A stretch of 22,237 bases of DNA from Roridomyces roridus (taxonomy: Eukaryota; Basidiomycota; Agaricomycetes; Agaricales; Mycenaceae). The position numbers and the translations under genes were made by a program. A model generated the notes under the pieces. That model did no database searches, was not told the origin of the DNA, and saw only the letters and a program-made list of their open reading frames with translations. The stretch's first letter is position 1. Every line of letters begins with the position of its first letter. The stretch covers positions 1-22,237 of the forward strand of contig JARKIF010000392.1 of the NCBI GenBank assembly GCA_029378245.1. Direction: 5' to 3'. Positions 8,522 through 18,669 of the stretch are shown piece after piece.

Positions 8522-10803
8522 ATGTCTGACAACACTACCTCAAACTCCCGTCCAATTCTCCACCGTGATGACTTCACCAGTTGGCACGAAAATTTTGAAG
8601 CCTATATGGGGACCAAGGGTCTATGGCGGCTATGTACTGCGGCGGAGACGCTCCCCACGCCTACGGACCCCGCCGCGCCCACCAGAGATGAACGCCGCGA
8701 CATCGAATCATACGAGACCCGGAAAAGCAAGGCGAGCGGAGAATTATGGCTGGCGGTTGATGACTCAATGCGCGATGACATCCGTCCTCACAAGGGAGAT
8801 CCAAAGGCTATGTTGGCCACTCTGGAGACCAAGTACAACCAGAAAGTGCCCGGCGTGCGCTTCAGAGCGTACAACGACTTCCTGAATCTCTCCCTCCGGA
8901 CCGATGTCGAGCCCAAGCTCATCCTCAGCACCCTCATCTCTGACATCAATGCCTCCCTCTCCTTCATCCGTCGCCAACGCCCTGACGATTTCGACATTAT
9001 GCAGCTCGACGCCGAGCTAGCCACCATGGTCGCCCTCCGAGCGCTTCGTGATTCCGACAATCCCGATTACCGTGCTTTCGTTACGCAGTTCCTGATGAAG
9101 GCGGACCTCAACTTCTCGGACGTCGAGTCCACCATCCAGCGCGAGTTTGACTCGAAGCCGAGCATCAAACAGGAGGACGCCGGAGCACTTGCCATGGCAG
9201 CCCAACAGGCCGGGCCGTGTTTCCTGTGTGAAGGAGCCCATTGGGTCCGCGATTGCGACCAGCTAGGCAAAGCAAAGCAATCACTCAGGTCGCCAAACAA
9301 TCAGCGAGGCCGTGGCCGAGGTCGTGGCAACGCCAATGCTGCCGGCACGACCACCCCTACCAATCCAGCCGCCACAACGCCAGCTACGTCAACAACCCCG
9401 ACTGCCACCGCCAATCGTGCTACGGAGTTCGCCGGAAAGGCTAGTGCCTTCGCCTCTTCATCCCATCGCGCCCGCTGGCTTGAATCTCGAGCAGCGACTG
9501 ACTGGAACACGGACACAGGTGCATCTTCACACATGACACCCCACCGACGGTGGTTCACCTCCTACTCGCCGCACCGTATTCCGATCCGGCTCGCCGACGA
9601 TACCATCATCTACTCAGAGGGCATTGGGTCAGTGCAGTTTGTGCCACGGGATTGTGACTGGATAGTGGTGTTTCACGATGTCCTCCATGTACCAAACCTC
9701 GCTTCGAATCTTTTATCCCTCTTCCACCTCACCCGCGTGAAAGGATATGAGATTAAGGTACAAGGGGATCGAGTGGATTTCATCCACGGTGGGGTGACCA
9801 AGTTCACGGCGACCGTCGATGAGACTAACACGGGCTATCTGGATGGGGCTGTCCTTATTCCGGACTCCCAGAAAGCGAATGGGGCGACAACTGTCCCGTT
9901 GACGCGAGGGCTGTGGCATGATCGACTTGCGCACTTGAATCTTGACGATATCGAGAAGATGCGCAAGAACAATCTAGTCTCGGGCATGAAGTTTGAGGTG
10001 CTCACGGACCCTGACCCTCTGTGCGAGCCGTGTGTAATGGGAAAACAGCACCGGCACAATATTCCTCGTGGGCCAGGACACAGGCATACCCGCCGTCTTC
10101 GTCTAGTCCACACAGATCTCAAGGGACCAATGAATGTCGCTACGCCGGAAGGTTATCGCTACTGGATGACTTTCATCGACGATAGCTCTCGTTGGCGCTG
10201 CATAGCTTACCTCAAAAAGAAAAGTGATGCTTTTGCGGCCATGAGATCGTTCAAGGCTTACGCTGAGGCTGTGACCGGGGAGAAGTGGGTCGAAGCACGG
10301 TGCGACGGAGGTGGTGAATACATTTCAGATGCTATCAAGGTTTGGGCAGCGGAAAACGGTCTGCAGATACAAATCACCGAGCCCGGGGAAGCATACCAAA
10401 ATGGTGTGGCCGAACGTGCAAACCGCGACATCTCGGATGCGGTGACGACCCCGCTCACACAAGCGAATCTTCCGAAGTCGTTCTGGTGTCTGGCAGTTAA
10501 TGCATTTGTCCATTCATTCAATCGCACCCCGACATCGGCGCTCCCTGCTACGACTACCCCATACGTTGAGTGGAAACAGAATGGGAAGATACCGGATGTC
10601 TCCTACTTCCGAATCTTCGGCTGCTTGGCGTATGTGCTCATCCCCAAGAAGAAGCGCAAGGCGCTCGACCCGAAGTCCCGCAAGTGCATATTCGTTGGCT
10701 ACCCATATGGGACCAAGGCGTGGCTTTTCTGGGATCCCGAGCTTCGGAAATTCTACACCAGCAGTCACGCTCAATTCGATGAGAGATATTTTCCGGGAAA
10801 CTC
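8522..10803 (+). CDS. Copia Gag-Pol, first part (Gag, protease, integrase)
   Basis: Start chosen at the ATG at 8522 (MSDNTTSNSRP), after the leader; the frame is also open upstream through the LTR. Gag occupies roughly residues 1-230 and ends in a zinc knuckle of form CX2CX3HX4C (residue 233, CFLCEGAHWVRDC), one residue shorter in the middle than the usual CCHC. An R/G-rich and then T/P/A-rich linker follows. The protease active site is DTGASSH at residue 331. Integrase has an HHCC zinc-binding region (WHDRLAHL to CEPC) and a catalytic triad: Asp in HTDLKGP, Asp595 in CDGGGEY, and Glu631 in GVAERA, giving the DD35E spacing. The frame is uninterrupted for 760 codons, then broken by inserted DNA after FPGNS. 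Confidence 0.93.
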
Positions 10804-11270
10804 ACCCCTGCGTATTGCACCTGCTTTTATGGGCCATTGCTAGCGCATGGCAATCCGAGTCTGGGGGTGTGGAGACAGGAAGGGAAGGCAGTGGCCCAAG
10901 GTCACAGGTGTTGTGGTAGCAAGGAGTGTGGATTCTAATGAGGCGATCGAGTCCAAGGGCAGTAATTGATTTCGAATGATGAGGATGTTGCGAGGACGTC
11001 GACAGTTGAGAGTCCGGCCTGAAGCAAGAGGCGCGCAGCCGCTGTCAACGGAGTCAACGGCTGGCGTTGGCGGGTTGCCGTTTCACTGCCGTTACCCTTC
11101 GGTGAAGATCGCAACCACGGCGGAGAGAAACCAAGAGATCCATGTTCCAACTCAACGCTTACTAAAAGCAAATTAGTAGTCAAAGACGTCATCAATCAAA
11201 ATTGGACCCCATGTTGGCGGAAAACGGGCCGATAAGACCGAGCTTAAAAATAAATTTTTAAGACTCGGAA
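10804..11270. mobile_element. ~467-bp insertion of unknown type in copia pol
   Basis: Pol reads FPGN then part of Ser up to 10803 and resumes in the matching phase at 11273 with TPPLPPLSDD, so about 467 bp has been added. No inverted ends are visible and the flanking words (GGAAACTC on the left, GGAATCC on the right) are only loosely alike, so boundaries are good to about 10 bases. The right end is AT-rich with a hairpin at 11238-11268. No coding sequence is recognised on either strand. Confidence 0.65.
11238..11268. repeat. Hairpin at the right end of the 467-bp insert
   Basis: CCGAG CTTAAAAA TAAA TTTTTAAG A CTCGG: a 13-bp stem with one bulged base and a four-base loop. It sits at the edge of the insert, which suggests it is part of that element's end structure. 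Confidence 0.55.
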
Positions 11271-11995
11271 TCCACACCTCCGTTGCCTCCGTTGTCGGAT
11301 GATGGGGGTGAAATTGAGGAAGAAAGTAATCCTCCAACGTCGTCCACGTCATTTCCGCCATCTGCTCACACGCCTGACGAGCCACCACCTCCCCCTCCAG
11401 TCGTCATTCCCCAGCGGCAGCTTCGTGAGCGCCAGGCCGGGACTTTAAACGTGAATCAGCTCGTGCGCCAGCGAATGGGCTGGAACGCACCGAGTCTAGA
11501 CCCGCCAGCGGCCGTGCAACCCCCACATCCCATCGACGACGACTCCCCATTAACGCCAGTGCCATCTGACGACGACGATCCAGACGAAGACGAGGCGCAG
11601 GTCATCATGGATGCTGCAACCATTGCCCACGCGTGTCGAGCCGGCCTAGACTACACATATGCGAGTCAGTATGATGACTATCTCACTTACGAAGAAGCCA
11701 TCGAGTGGGCTTTCGACACCTCCGAGCATGCGTTGAAAGCGTCTGCTGCCAGCACGGAGCCACGGTCCTACGCCGAAGCGATGCGGAGGCCACCGGAGGA
11801 GCGTGTAAAGTGGCATAATGCCGCCGTTCAGGAAGTCGAAGCTCTCGTGCAGAATGGGACATTTGAGCTTGTTGAATTGCCTCCGGGTCGACGAGCCATA
11901 GGGTGTAGGTGGGTGTTCAAGGTCAAAAGGAATGCCGACGGGTCCATCGACCGACACAAAGCTCGTTTGGTCACGCAAGGTTTTGGTCAAAGACC
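11271..11995 (+). CDS. Copia Pol, middle part (linker and start of reverse transcriptase)
   Basis: Continues the frame of the first part after the 467-bp insert. It holds the proline- and acid-rich linker between integrase and reverse transcriptase (PPPPPPVV, SDDDDPDEDEA). Then come the first conserved reverse-transcriptase residues: ALVQNGTFELVELPPGRRAI, CRWVFKVKRNADGSI, HKARLVTQGFGQRP. The frame breaks off two bases into the proline codon, where the 5.09-kb insert begins, and continues in the same phase at 17091. Confidence 0.9.
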
Positions 11996-12161
11996 CAGGC
12001 CATAGTGGGGATTTGATACATCAAGTCGCCGCTAATGGTCGAAGAGGCATGGCATATGAGCAACCGCTGATAAGCGATGAGCCTCGGGGGGCAAATGGGG
12101 ATGCCACATACTTAATCCCAGTGAGTCATGGCAATGCCGCCTCGCTTCTCGACCGCCTACC

Positions 12162-12206
12162 TATGGAAGGCCGGACAGTCAAGCTTGTCAATCAGACGTC
12201 GGCTCA
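12162..12206 (+). repeat. Left arm of an exact 45-bp inverted repeat
   Basis: TATGGAAGGCCGGACAGTCA begins an arm that is exactly repeated in inverted form at 13639-13683, 1.43 kb away. Similarity continues inward with changes for about 40 bases on both sides, so it is probably the end of a foldback or TIR element of ~1.5 kb nested inside the 5.09-kb insert. Confidence 0.7.
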
Positions 12207-13638
12207 GCTTTTCGGTAATGGGACCTGGGAACCTCTCGCTTACAGTTACGTTCGGATCAAGCTTTGTGAAGAAATACAAAGAAATAATTCATTCAAGGTG
12301 TCTTCAACACATTGAAGCCGTCACGCTGGACCCAGCGGACTCCAGAGCTCTACCGCGGTAAGCTAGCGAGCATCGAGGATCTCGAGAAAGAGGTTAGAAT
12401 ACCAAACGCTATTAAGCATGCGTATCAAGTCAGTAATTCACAAACCTGGAATGTGAGCGCGCTAGAGCCGTGGAAGAATGGGGAAGGCAAAACCCGCCGG
12501 CATCGGCTCTTGTGTATGCCGAACACGAGATTATCTGCTTGTTGAATGAGACATGGATGCAAGAACAAAGAGAGAGAACCTGGGGTCTGTGAACCTACAG
12601 GTGGCATGGCCCGCCACAGAACGAAGAAAAGTACCTCGCAGACCAGTCAGCGGGGAAATGATGCGAAAAGACGAATTACACACATGCACGTTCCGTCAGC
12701 TGTCCTTGGCTCATGATCAGGCTTGCGTTTCGGGTGGAGATTTGCAACTGTGTTCCACAGGGACGATGAATCTGGAAAATGATCAATGTCGAAGTAGAAG
12801 CAAGGCTAGGCAAGCATTCAAAGGAATAGCATCCTTACTGGCAGACCTTAACAAGGAAGCCGGACAGTCCAACACTTCTACCAGAAGTTGCAGACAATGG
12901 TCAAAAGACTACCAGTAGCACTGAAAGATATCTGGCGCGGATCTTCTAGAATGGTGTCGCACAGCATTTACTACATCCGGGTCAAATGGCTCAAGAAAGG
13001 CCTCAATCCGGTGGATACGAAGCTCAAGCGGCTCGTCAAATCAGCCGGCACTGTGATTCGAACGGTCACAAGGCATAATTGATCGTCTCGCGAGTCAGAC
13101 AAGCAGCAGTGAAAGCTCGTTCACATTGAGACCTTACACCCCCAGCAGCAATGAGTTTAAGCCAGCCGCTGGAAAGAATCCCGAGAATAGTGCCAAGGTG
13201 CCGCCAGGTATGAGTACAGTAGCCCATCCGGCCCGGAGGCCTTGTATTTGTCGCCAATGTGGATGGGGAGGCGCTGCCGAGTATCCAGAGCCAAGGAAAC
13301 GTCAGATTGGGAAGCCGAGGAGAACGATGATGGGAGTTCTGGTCAAGAAGAGATAGCCACATCAGGCCGTGATGGCTGTGCGGATCCAGATCACAGCGGC
13401 ACTTTTCCGGGACGCGATGCGATCGTTGTTCAACTGCGCTCTTGACTCAAGTTGACTGAGCCGCAAGCCGGCGGCTGCGCCGTTGGTCTGCCGAATTGGT
13501 CTGATCGCGGAGTGATTGCCGAGTCGTGCAACGCTTACACCGAAGGCAAGAGGTGTAAATGGTGTGATTGTGAGAAGGCAACCGCATGAGTCTGAGGTGA
13601 GAGCAAAGGGAGTTCCCGGGGTCCAAATACCAAAAACG

Positions 13639-13683
13639 TGAGCCGACGTCTGATTGACAAGCTTGACTGTCCGGCCTTCCATA
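13639..13683 (-). repeat. Right arm of the 45-bp inverted repeat
   Basis: Exact reverse complement of 12162-12206. The sequence between the arms (12207-13638) has only short open frames, none recognised. No clear target duplication was found outside the arms. Confidence 0.7.
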
Positions 13684-13699
13684 CCTACCCATCGGTCAA

Positions 13700-16600
13700 G
13701 CGCCATCAGCGCGCGACCCGCCATCCGCTGGTCCGTGCGCTCGGCTCGGGGATCAATCCATCAATCAGGCACCAAGTTTACACATGTTAGGATTGGCTTC
13801 CTTTCTCCCGCCACGCCACCCGCTCACCGCCCGCCCTCCCCGCTCCGCGCCTAGGGTTGGCGTTGAGCATCATTATCTCCGTGCTAGATACTCCACTGCT
13901 TCTTGTCCTCCCTTGCCCTTCACAGCTGACGAATCCGCCGGGAATTGGTCTCATTTCTATGGGTTCGGGATTGCCATTTGGACCGATTGCTGGAGGCTAT
14001 CGCGCACACCTTTACTCGAATACACCCTCGAGGCCTCTCACTCATGTGCCATTCACGCCCACCGATATGTGAGTACAGATCACGAAGACTCGGGGCAACA
14101 CTAGCTTTCGTTCCACTGGGCTACGCAGAGCGCCGCCTCCCTGCTCGGGAGCCTTCATCTCTGATGCAAATTAAAATCCTGCACAGCTGTGCTGCCCCTG
14201 CCCCACATCTATACTTATGTAACACTCAACGGTGTCTGTTTCCTGTTGCTCATTCAAACACGATTCCAGAATCCCCCCGCCCCCCTTTTCTGCGGCTTCA
14301 ATCAAATCACCATCTCTTCGAGTCCTTGGCTGGTGCTCCCTTTCCCTCTTCCGTACTTCTTCCTGGCCCTTTTGACTCGTTAAACGGTACGGATTTCCTC
14401 CCGTTTGTTTCGCCTGGTTGTTGTCTCTTGCGGTTCCCGGTCGAAATCTGGAAACAAACCTTCGTTGTGGAACAGGGCATACGCAGGTAGAGTAGCAGAA
14501 TGACTGGCGTGCGTTCGTTCTCGAGGATTTTGCCACGTGGCCTTGCTGGCCTTTTTTTTTCGATTACGGATCGCAGCAGCACGGACGCGATTGGGGCCTG
14601 TGGCGGCAAGGCTGATGGGCTCAAGATCGACAGAGCCTGGGGAGGCACAGATACACACTGTGCATGGGATCATTAAATGGTCAAAATGAATCCGCCGCCC
14701 TCGACGTACTTTTGCTCGTGTATTACGCGTGGTATCGGTTCCTGCATATTTTTCCCACTGAATAGTAGCTTAATACTCGCTGAATGCACACATAAACCAG
14801 AGAAACACCTCGTTTTGGGGTCGTGGTGGAGCAAATTGCCCGGGCCACTGATTTTGATGGCTTTGAAAGCTGGCTTCCTTGTACTTTACTTGGGTTCCAA
14901 TTGAGCCATAGTAGCCTTCAGTGTGTAGGATTTACCTGGATTGACGAGAGAAAGTGAGATTCAGCAAAGTACAAGAGTTGCACAAAGTATGTCGGGAGCC
15001 GACCGCAGTTGTATCGGGTTGAACACTGCTACCACGTACATTCACGATTCAACATTTCAACTTCGTCCCCGGCCCCACCTCCCGCGGACTTCTCTTATAT
15101 TCGGATTTGGTTAGTCACCTGGAGTATTTTTTCCACTCAAATGTACCCATGAAACAGCCTTGTTGAGGCTCGACGGCTCAATTTTCCTGTTAGTGACTCG
15201 CTGTGATGCCCTGCCAAAGTATACCGATGTTCGTTCGGATGGATTATTGCATTCTAATCCATCCGAAGTGTATGAGCTGATTTGGCTCGTAAATCCAACA
15301 CTTTCTACCTACTCAGAATGTAAATTGAGTGGAAGGGAGACTCAAAATAAAGTGAACATGCAGTTAGTGCCCATCGGCAATATCGGCCGGAGACGTGTGA
15401 CAGCGTTACGAATGCCTCTCTCCACACGACCACGACGACGACACCGACTCCCCCACCTGTCTCTTCGCTTCAAGCTGTCGTACTCCGACTTGAATACGTT
15501 GCTGGTCGCCATGTCTCGAGTTTCCCGACGTTTGGCTGGAAATCGAGTGCAGGAGGGGCGGATGTAGTTTTCGATGGGCCGAGTCAGGGCTGCGTCTGCT
15601 GGCACCGTCCTCCTCTTGCTTGTGACTCTTCTATCGACAGATATCCTGTCTATACTCTCTAGAGCGTGTCTGCGTCGCTCTCGAGGCGTCTAGGTCTGCC
15701 ATCTGTCCGCTCGATATGTGCGCTGTGACTCGCGGCCCATCCGGCACTGACAAACTCGCCCATCCTTTCGCCTGATGCCCTCGCACGCCTTCTCTGACAA
15801 ACTGAAGACCTCTATCCACACGTTTTCAAGAATTTTGGCCGGGATTTGGGAGCAGTGACGGGTGTATCATCTATGGGCTGATTCACAGGTACGTCCGCTA
15901 GCACCTTCTTCATCCTCCACAGGACTCATGAATCCCTAGCCAAGCGTTCTAAGCTCTCCATATGGTGTCTCCGATCTTCTCGCGTCACCGCGTTTGGCCG
16001 ATGGCTCGCTGGAACGGTGAGCAACGCGCATACTTACGCACGCGGAATCGAGCCCTCGCCGAACCTTAATCATCCTCTGCACTCCCTCCCTAGGCTGATC
16101 CCTCTTCCCTCCTCCGTCCCACCGGCCATCTCCGCCGGCCACGATAGCGGGCAGCTTCCACCGACGTGGAGGCTACCGCACTGCTGCTCAACGGTGTCGA
16201 CGAGGGGCAAGGTTGTCACCCTGGGCATGCAGTGGCCTTGGTTGTCGCGGGATCGTTCTTCTGTGCTGTGCTGGAGTGGTCTGGGATATATGCACGCCTG
16301 GATGCGTGGGTGGCGCTCTCGGTGGAGGAGGGTACACCGCATGATGTGGATGACACGGGGCGGCAGACAGTAACGACAGGGCGCGCTCGTGACCGCTAGC
16401 ACGTTTAGAAGGCTCCCGTGTGGTGTGCGGGAGAGGCAGCCGCCGATTTTGTAGTCTCCCCCGCCTATTCGATGAATTACATTGGTTCCTGTGTCGTCTG
16501 GAGTGCAGGGTTCTTAGGCATAAGCTCTATTTTTCGTGTATTTTCCATGATTTTTTATGCTACGGATCGCGGGCATCGTTGATGGCGACGACGAGAATGC

Positions 16601-16777
16601 TTGGCTCCAAGGGGAAATTTATGTAATCACTTCCATCTCGCTACTCGTCGTCGACCGCGATGTACAACGCGTGTTGCTCGCTGCAGGTCAGATTTACGTG
16701 GGATCCATTACGCGTGAAACGAAGCTAGCCGACAAGCGGGCTGATATATCAGAACTGATCTCTGACTAGGGGTCGCT
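13700..16777. other. Long stretch of the 5.09-kb insert without a recognisable gene
   Basis: I see no supported gene in these 3.1 kb. Two places look faintly exon-like. At 13922-14072 (plus) the frame gives PGIGLISMGSGLPFGPIAGG between a CACAG acceptor-like and a GTGAGT donor-like site. At 16020-16399 (plus) a GTGAGC to CCTAG interval precedes the frame GHAVALVVAGSFFCAVLEW. Either could be a captured host-gene fragment. The minus-strand frame at 14380-14673 is similarly unassigned. Confidence 0.35.
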
Positions 16778-16781
16778 CATA

Positions 16782-17023
16782 CTGTAGTATTCCGTTCAAT
16801 TCGAATGGACATTTGACGTGTGACTTTCTATATGAATGGAACCTTTCGTATGCGACGGCCGGCACGTCCCAAACAGGCAATTTGATCCGCCGGCAGGCGG
16901 CGGCACGCACCGGCAGGACTCGGCAGAGCGAAAATTTGGCTTGTGACCCTGTGACATACGAAATTTTCCGTATAAAAAATTGGCTGTGACATGTGACCAT
17001 ACGAATTGAACGAAATACTACAG
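16782..17023. mobile_element. 242-bp TA-flanked MITE
   Basis: Ends are inverted repeats: left CTGTAGTATTCCGTTCAATT and, as complement of the right, CTGTAGTATTTCGTTCAATT, matching at 25 of 27 positions overall. TA dinucleotides flank both ends (16780-16781, 17024-17025), as for Tc1/mariner-type targets. No coding capacity. It lies 60 bp from the right end of the 5.09-kb insert. Confidence 0.7.
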
Positions 17024-17090
17024 TATGCTACCGCTTGTCGACCACTACAGGTGCTTGATATATCACTCCCCCAGTATAAGGTGAAAGACC

Positions 17091-18464
17091 AGGATTTGAT
17101 TATCACGAGACCTTCGCGCCCACGCCCAAATGGGCCACTCTCCGCTCAATCCTTGCACTCGCCGCCATGGAGGACCTACTTCTATACAGCGTCGACATCT
17201 CCAACGCTTTCCTGAACGGCAGCCTCGAGGAAGAATTCTACATGAAGCAACCCGAGGGTTTACTCAAAACACTCCTGAGTGGGTATTGCGGCTGCACAAG
17301 TCCTTGTACGGACTCAAGCAGGCGGGTAGGGTTTGGCTCGATACACTACACAAGGCCCTCACTGGTATGGGTTTCTCCCGCATCACTTGCGAGCACAGTG
17401 TCTGGATTTACGGACGGGACGACGAACGGGTGATTATCCCCGTCTACGTTGACGACATGACCATTGCTGCGAAATCGCGCGACAAGATCGACAAGGTCAT
17501 TCACGAGCTCAAGCAACACTTCAAACTGCGAGAGCTCGGTCCCACGTCATGGCTTCTGGGCGTTGAAATCAAGCAAGATCTCCGTCGCGGTACAGTCACC
17601 CTCTCCCAACGCCAGTACTGTCTCGACATCCTGGAGCGATTCGGGATGTCAGACTGTGATACCGTTGCCACTCCCCTCGACCCGGGCATCAAGCTGACCA
17701 AGGCCCAGTGTCCGTCGACATTTGAAGAAGCTGCCGAAATGCGCCACATTCCGTACATCAACGCCGTCGGCGCGATCGCGTATCTTGCGATTGCAACACG
17801 TCTAGACCTTGCTTACGCAGTCAGCGTGCTCGCCCGCTTCTGTAGCAACCCCGGTCCTGCACATTGGAAGGCCGTCAAGCGTGTATTCCGGTACATCAAA
17901 GGCACAATTGACTACAAGATCACCTACACACGACCTCCCAAGCCCATCTCATCCCCTTCCGACCTCTTCCAAACCTATTCTGACGCCGACCACGCCGGTA
18001 ACCCCGACAACGGACGCTCGACTGGCGGATATGTCGTCCTAATGGCAGGAGGCGCCGTAAGCTGGTCAAGCCGGCTTCAAGGGCTTGTTACGCTCTCCAC
18101 AACGGAGGCCGAGTTTGTGTCGGCCGTATCAGCTGGCCAGGAGATTCTTTGGCTGCGGAACTTCTTCACCGAGCTTGGTTACGTCTTCACCGGTCCTTGC
18201 GTTCTCCACGTCGACAACCAATCTGCGCTGTCCGTCATGAAGGATCCGGAACACCACGGGCGAATGAAGCACCTCGACCTGCGATTCTATTGGATTCGCG
18301 ACGAGGTTGCAAAGGGCCGTATTGGGCTTAAGCACCTGCGAACGGACGACATGCCTGCTGATATCCTTACCAAAGCCATGGGGTCGCGTGAAGGTCGAGT
18401 CAATGGTCAAGCTGCTCGGTCTCGGGCGATAGACGCGTCTCGTCATGGGGGTGTGTTGGAATAG
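17091..18464 (+). CDS. Copia Pol, last part (reverse transcriptase and RNase H), one frameshift
   Basis: Resumes after the 5.09-kb insert with GFDYHETFAPTPKWATLRS, then VDISNAFLNG, which carries an acidic residue of the polymerase site. A one-base loss in a T run at 17259-17261 shifts the frame between MKQPEG and FTQNTPEWVL. Beyond it the frame is open to a TAG inside the 3' LTR. Motifs: LHKSLYGLKQAGRVW, the catalytic YVDD in IPVYVDDMTIAA, and RNase H with SDADHAG, STTEAEFVS and VDNQSA supplying its acidic residues, ending MPADILTKAM. With the lost base replaced, the three pol parts add up to 1460 codons including stop. Confidence 0.9.
18445..18453 (+). other. Polypurine-tract-like sequence
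   Basis: ATGGGGGTG directly precedes the 3' LTR, where the plus-strand primer of an LTR element should lie. It is short and contains a T. Confidence 0.4.
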
Positions 18465-18669
18465 GTGACTCGGCGCATCAAGCGCGTTGTATTCCTCTAT
18501 TTACCGTCGCGTAGCATGTATATCGCCGGGACGGCCGCAAGGGATTTTCACCCTTGCCTCACGCCATCCCAGGTACGTAGAGTAATGAATACACTCACCC
18601 TTGCCTCACGCCGTCCCAGTCCTTCGAGTGTTGTGCGCTCCTCGGTATCCCGCTACACCGTTTCTAACA
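18454..18669 (+). repeat. 3' LTR (216 bp)
   Basis: Same ends as the 5' LTR but 47 bp longer. The extra segment 18573-18619 starts GTACGT, ends CCCAG and creates a second copy of a 25-bp word beginning TCACCCTTGCCTCACGCC. It ends at the join with the MYND exon of the minus-strand gene. Confidence 0.92.

Larger units (their letters stand above)
11996..17083. mobile_element. 5.09-kb DNA-transposon-like insert in the copia reverse transcriptase
   Basis: It is flanked by an exact 7-bp duplication AAAGACC (11989-11995 and 17084-17090). Its ends form an imperfect inverted repeat of 30 bp: 11996-12025 against the complement of 17054-17083 agree at 20 of 30 positions, with CATAGTGGGG facing TATACTGGGG and TGATACATCAAG facing TGATATATCAAG. 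Ends beginning CA and a 7-8-bp duplication would fit hAT, P-like or KDZ-type elements. I find no recognisable transposase, though 12430-12590 has a coding-like frame (AEHEIICLLNETWMQEQ) near splice-like sites. It contains an inverted 45-bp repeat and a MITE. It may be a decayed or cargo-filled element; the type is open. Confidence 0.7.
8243..18669 (+). mobile_element. Ty1/copia LTR retrotransposon with nested insertions
   Basis: LTRs at 8243-8411 and 18454-18669 start TGTTGG and end CTAACA. Between them lie a tRNA primer site, a Gag-Pol frame in the copia order (Gag, protease, integrase, reverse transcriptase, RNase H) and a short G-rich tract before the 3' LTR. Without the inserts at 10804-11270 and 11996-17083 the element is about 4.9 kb, normal for copia. 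The flanking 5-mers are ATCAT (8238-8242) and ATCCT (18670-18674), a target duplication with one change. LTRs differ by two substitutions plus one 47-bp segment, so the insertion is fairly young. It landed in the MYND finger of the minus-strand gene. Confidence 0.92.

Noticed and set aside
8765..10820. Open frames on the minus strand opposite copia pol
   Set aside because: They are antisense shadows of a strongly supported polyprotein and carry no motifs of their own.
10804..11270. Helitron, suggested by a hairpin near one end and no target duplication
   Set aside because: The hairpin is not followed by the CTRR end expected of Helitrons and no Rep/helicase sequence is present.
14380..14673. 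Minus-strand frame with basic segment (AAAIRNRKKKASKATW)
   Set aside because: No recognisable domain, neighbouring exons or conserved start; composition follows local sequence.
17251..17265. Programmed ribosomal frameshift in copia pol
   Set aside because: It lies within the reverse transcriptase rather than between Gag and Pol, which are already fused here; one missing T in a T run explains it better.
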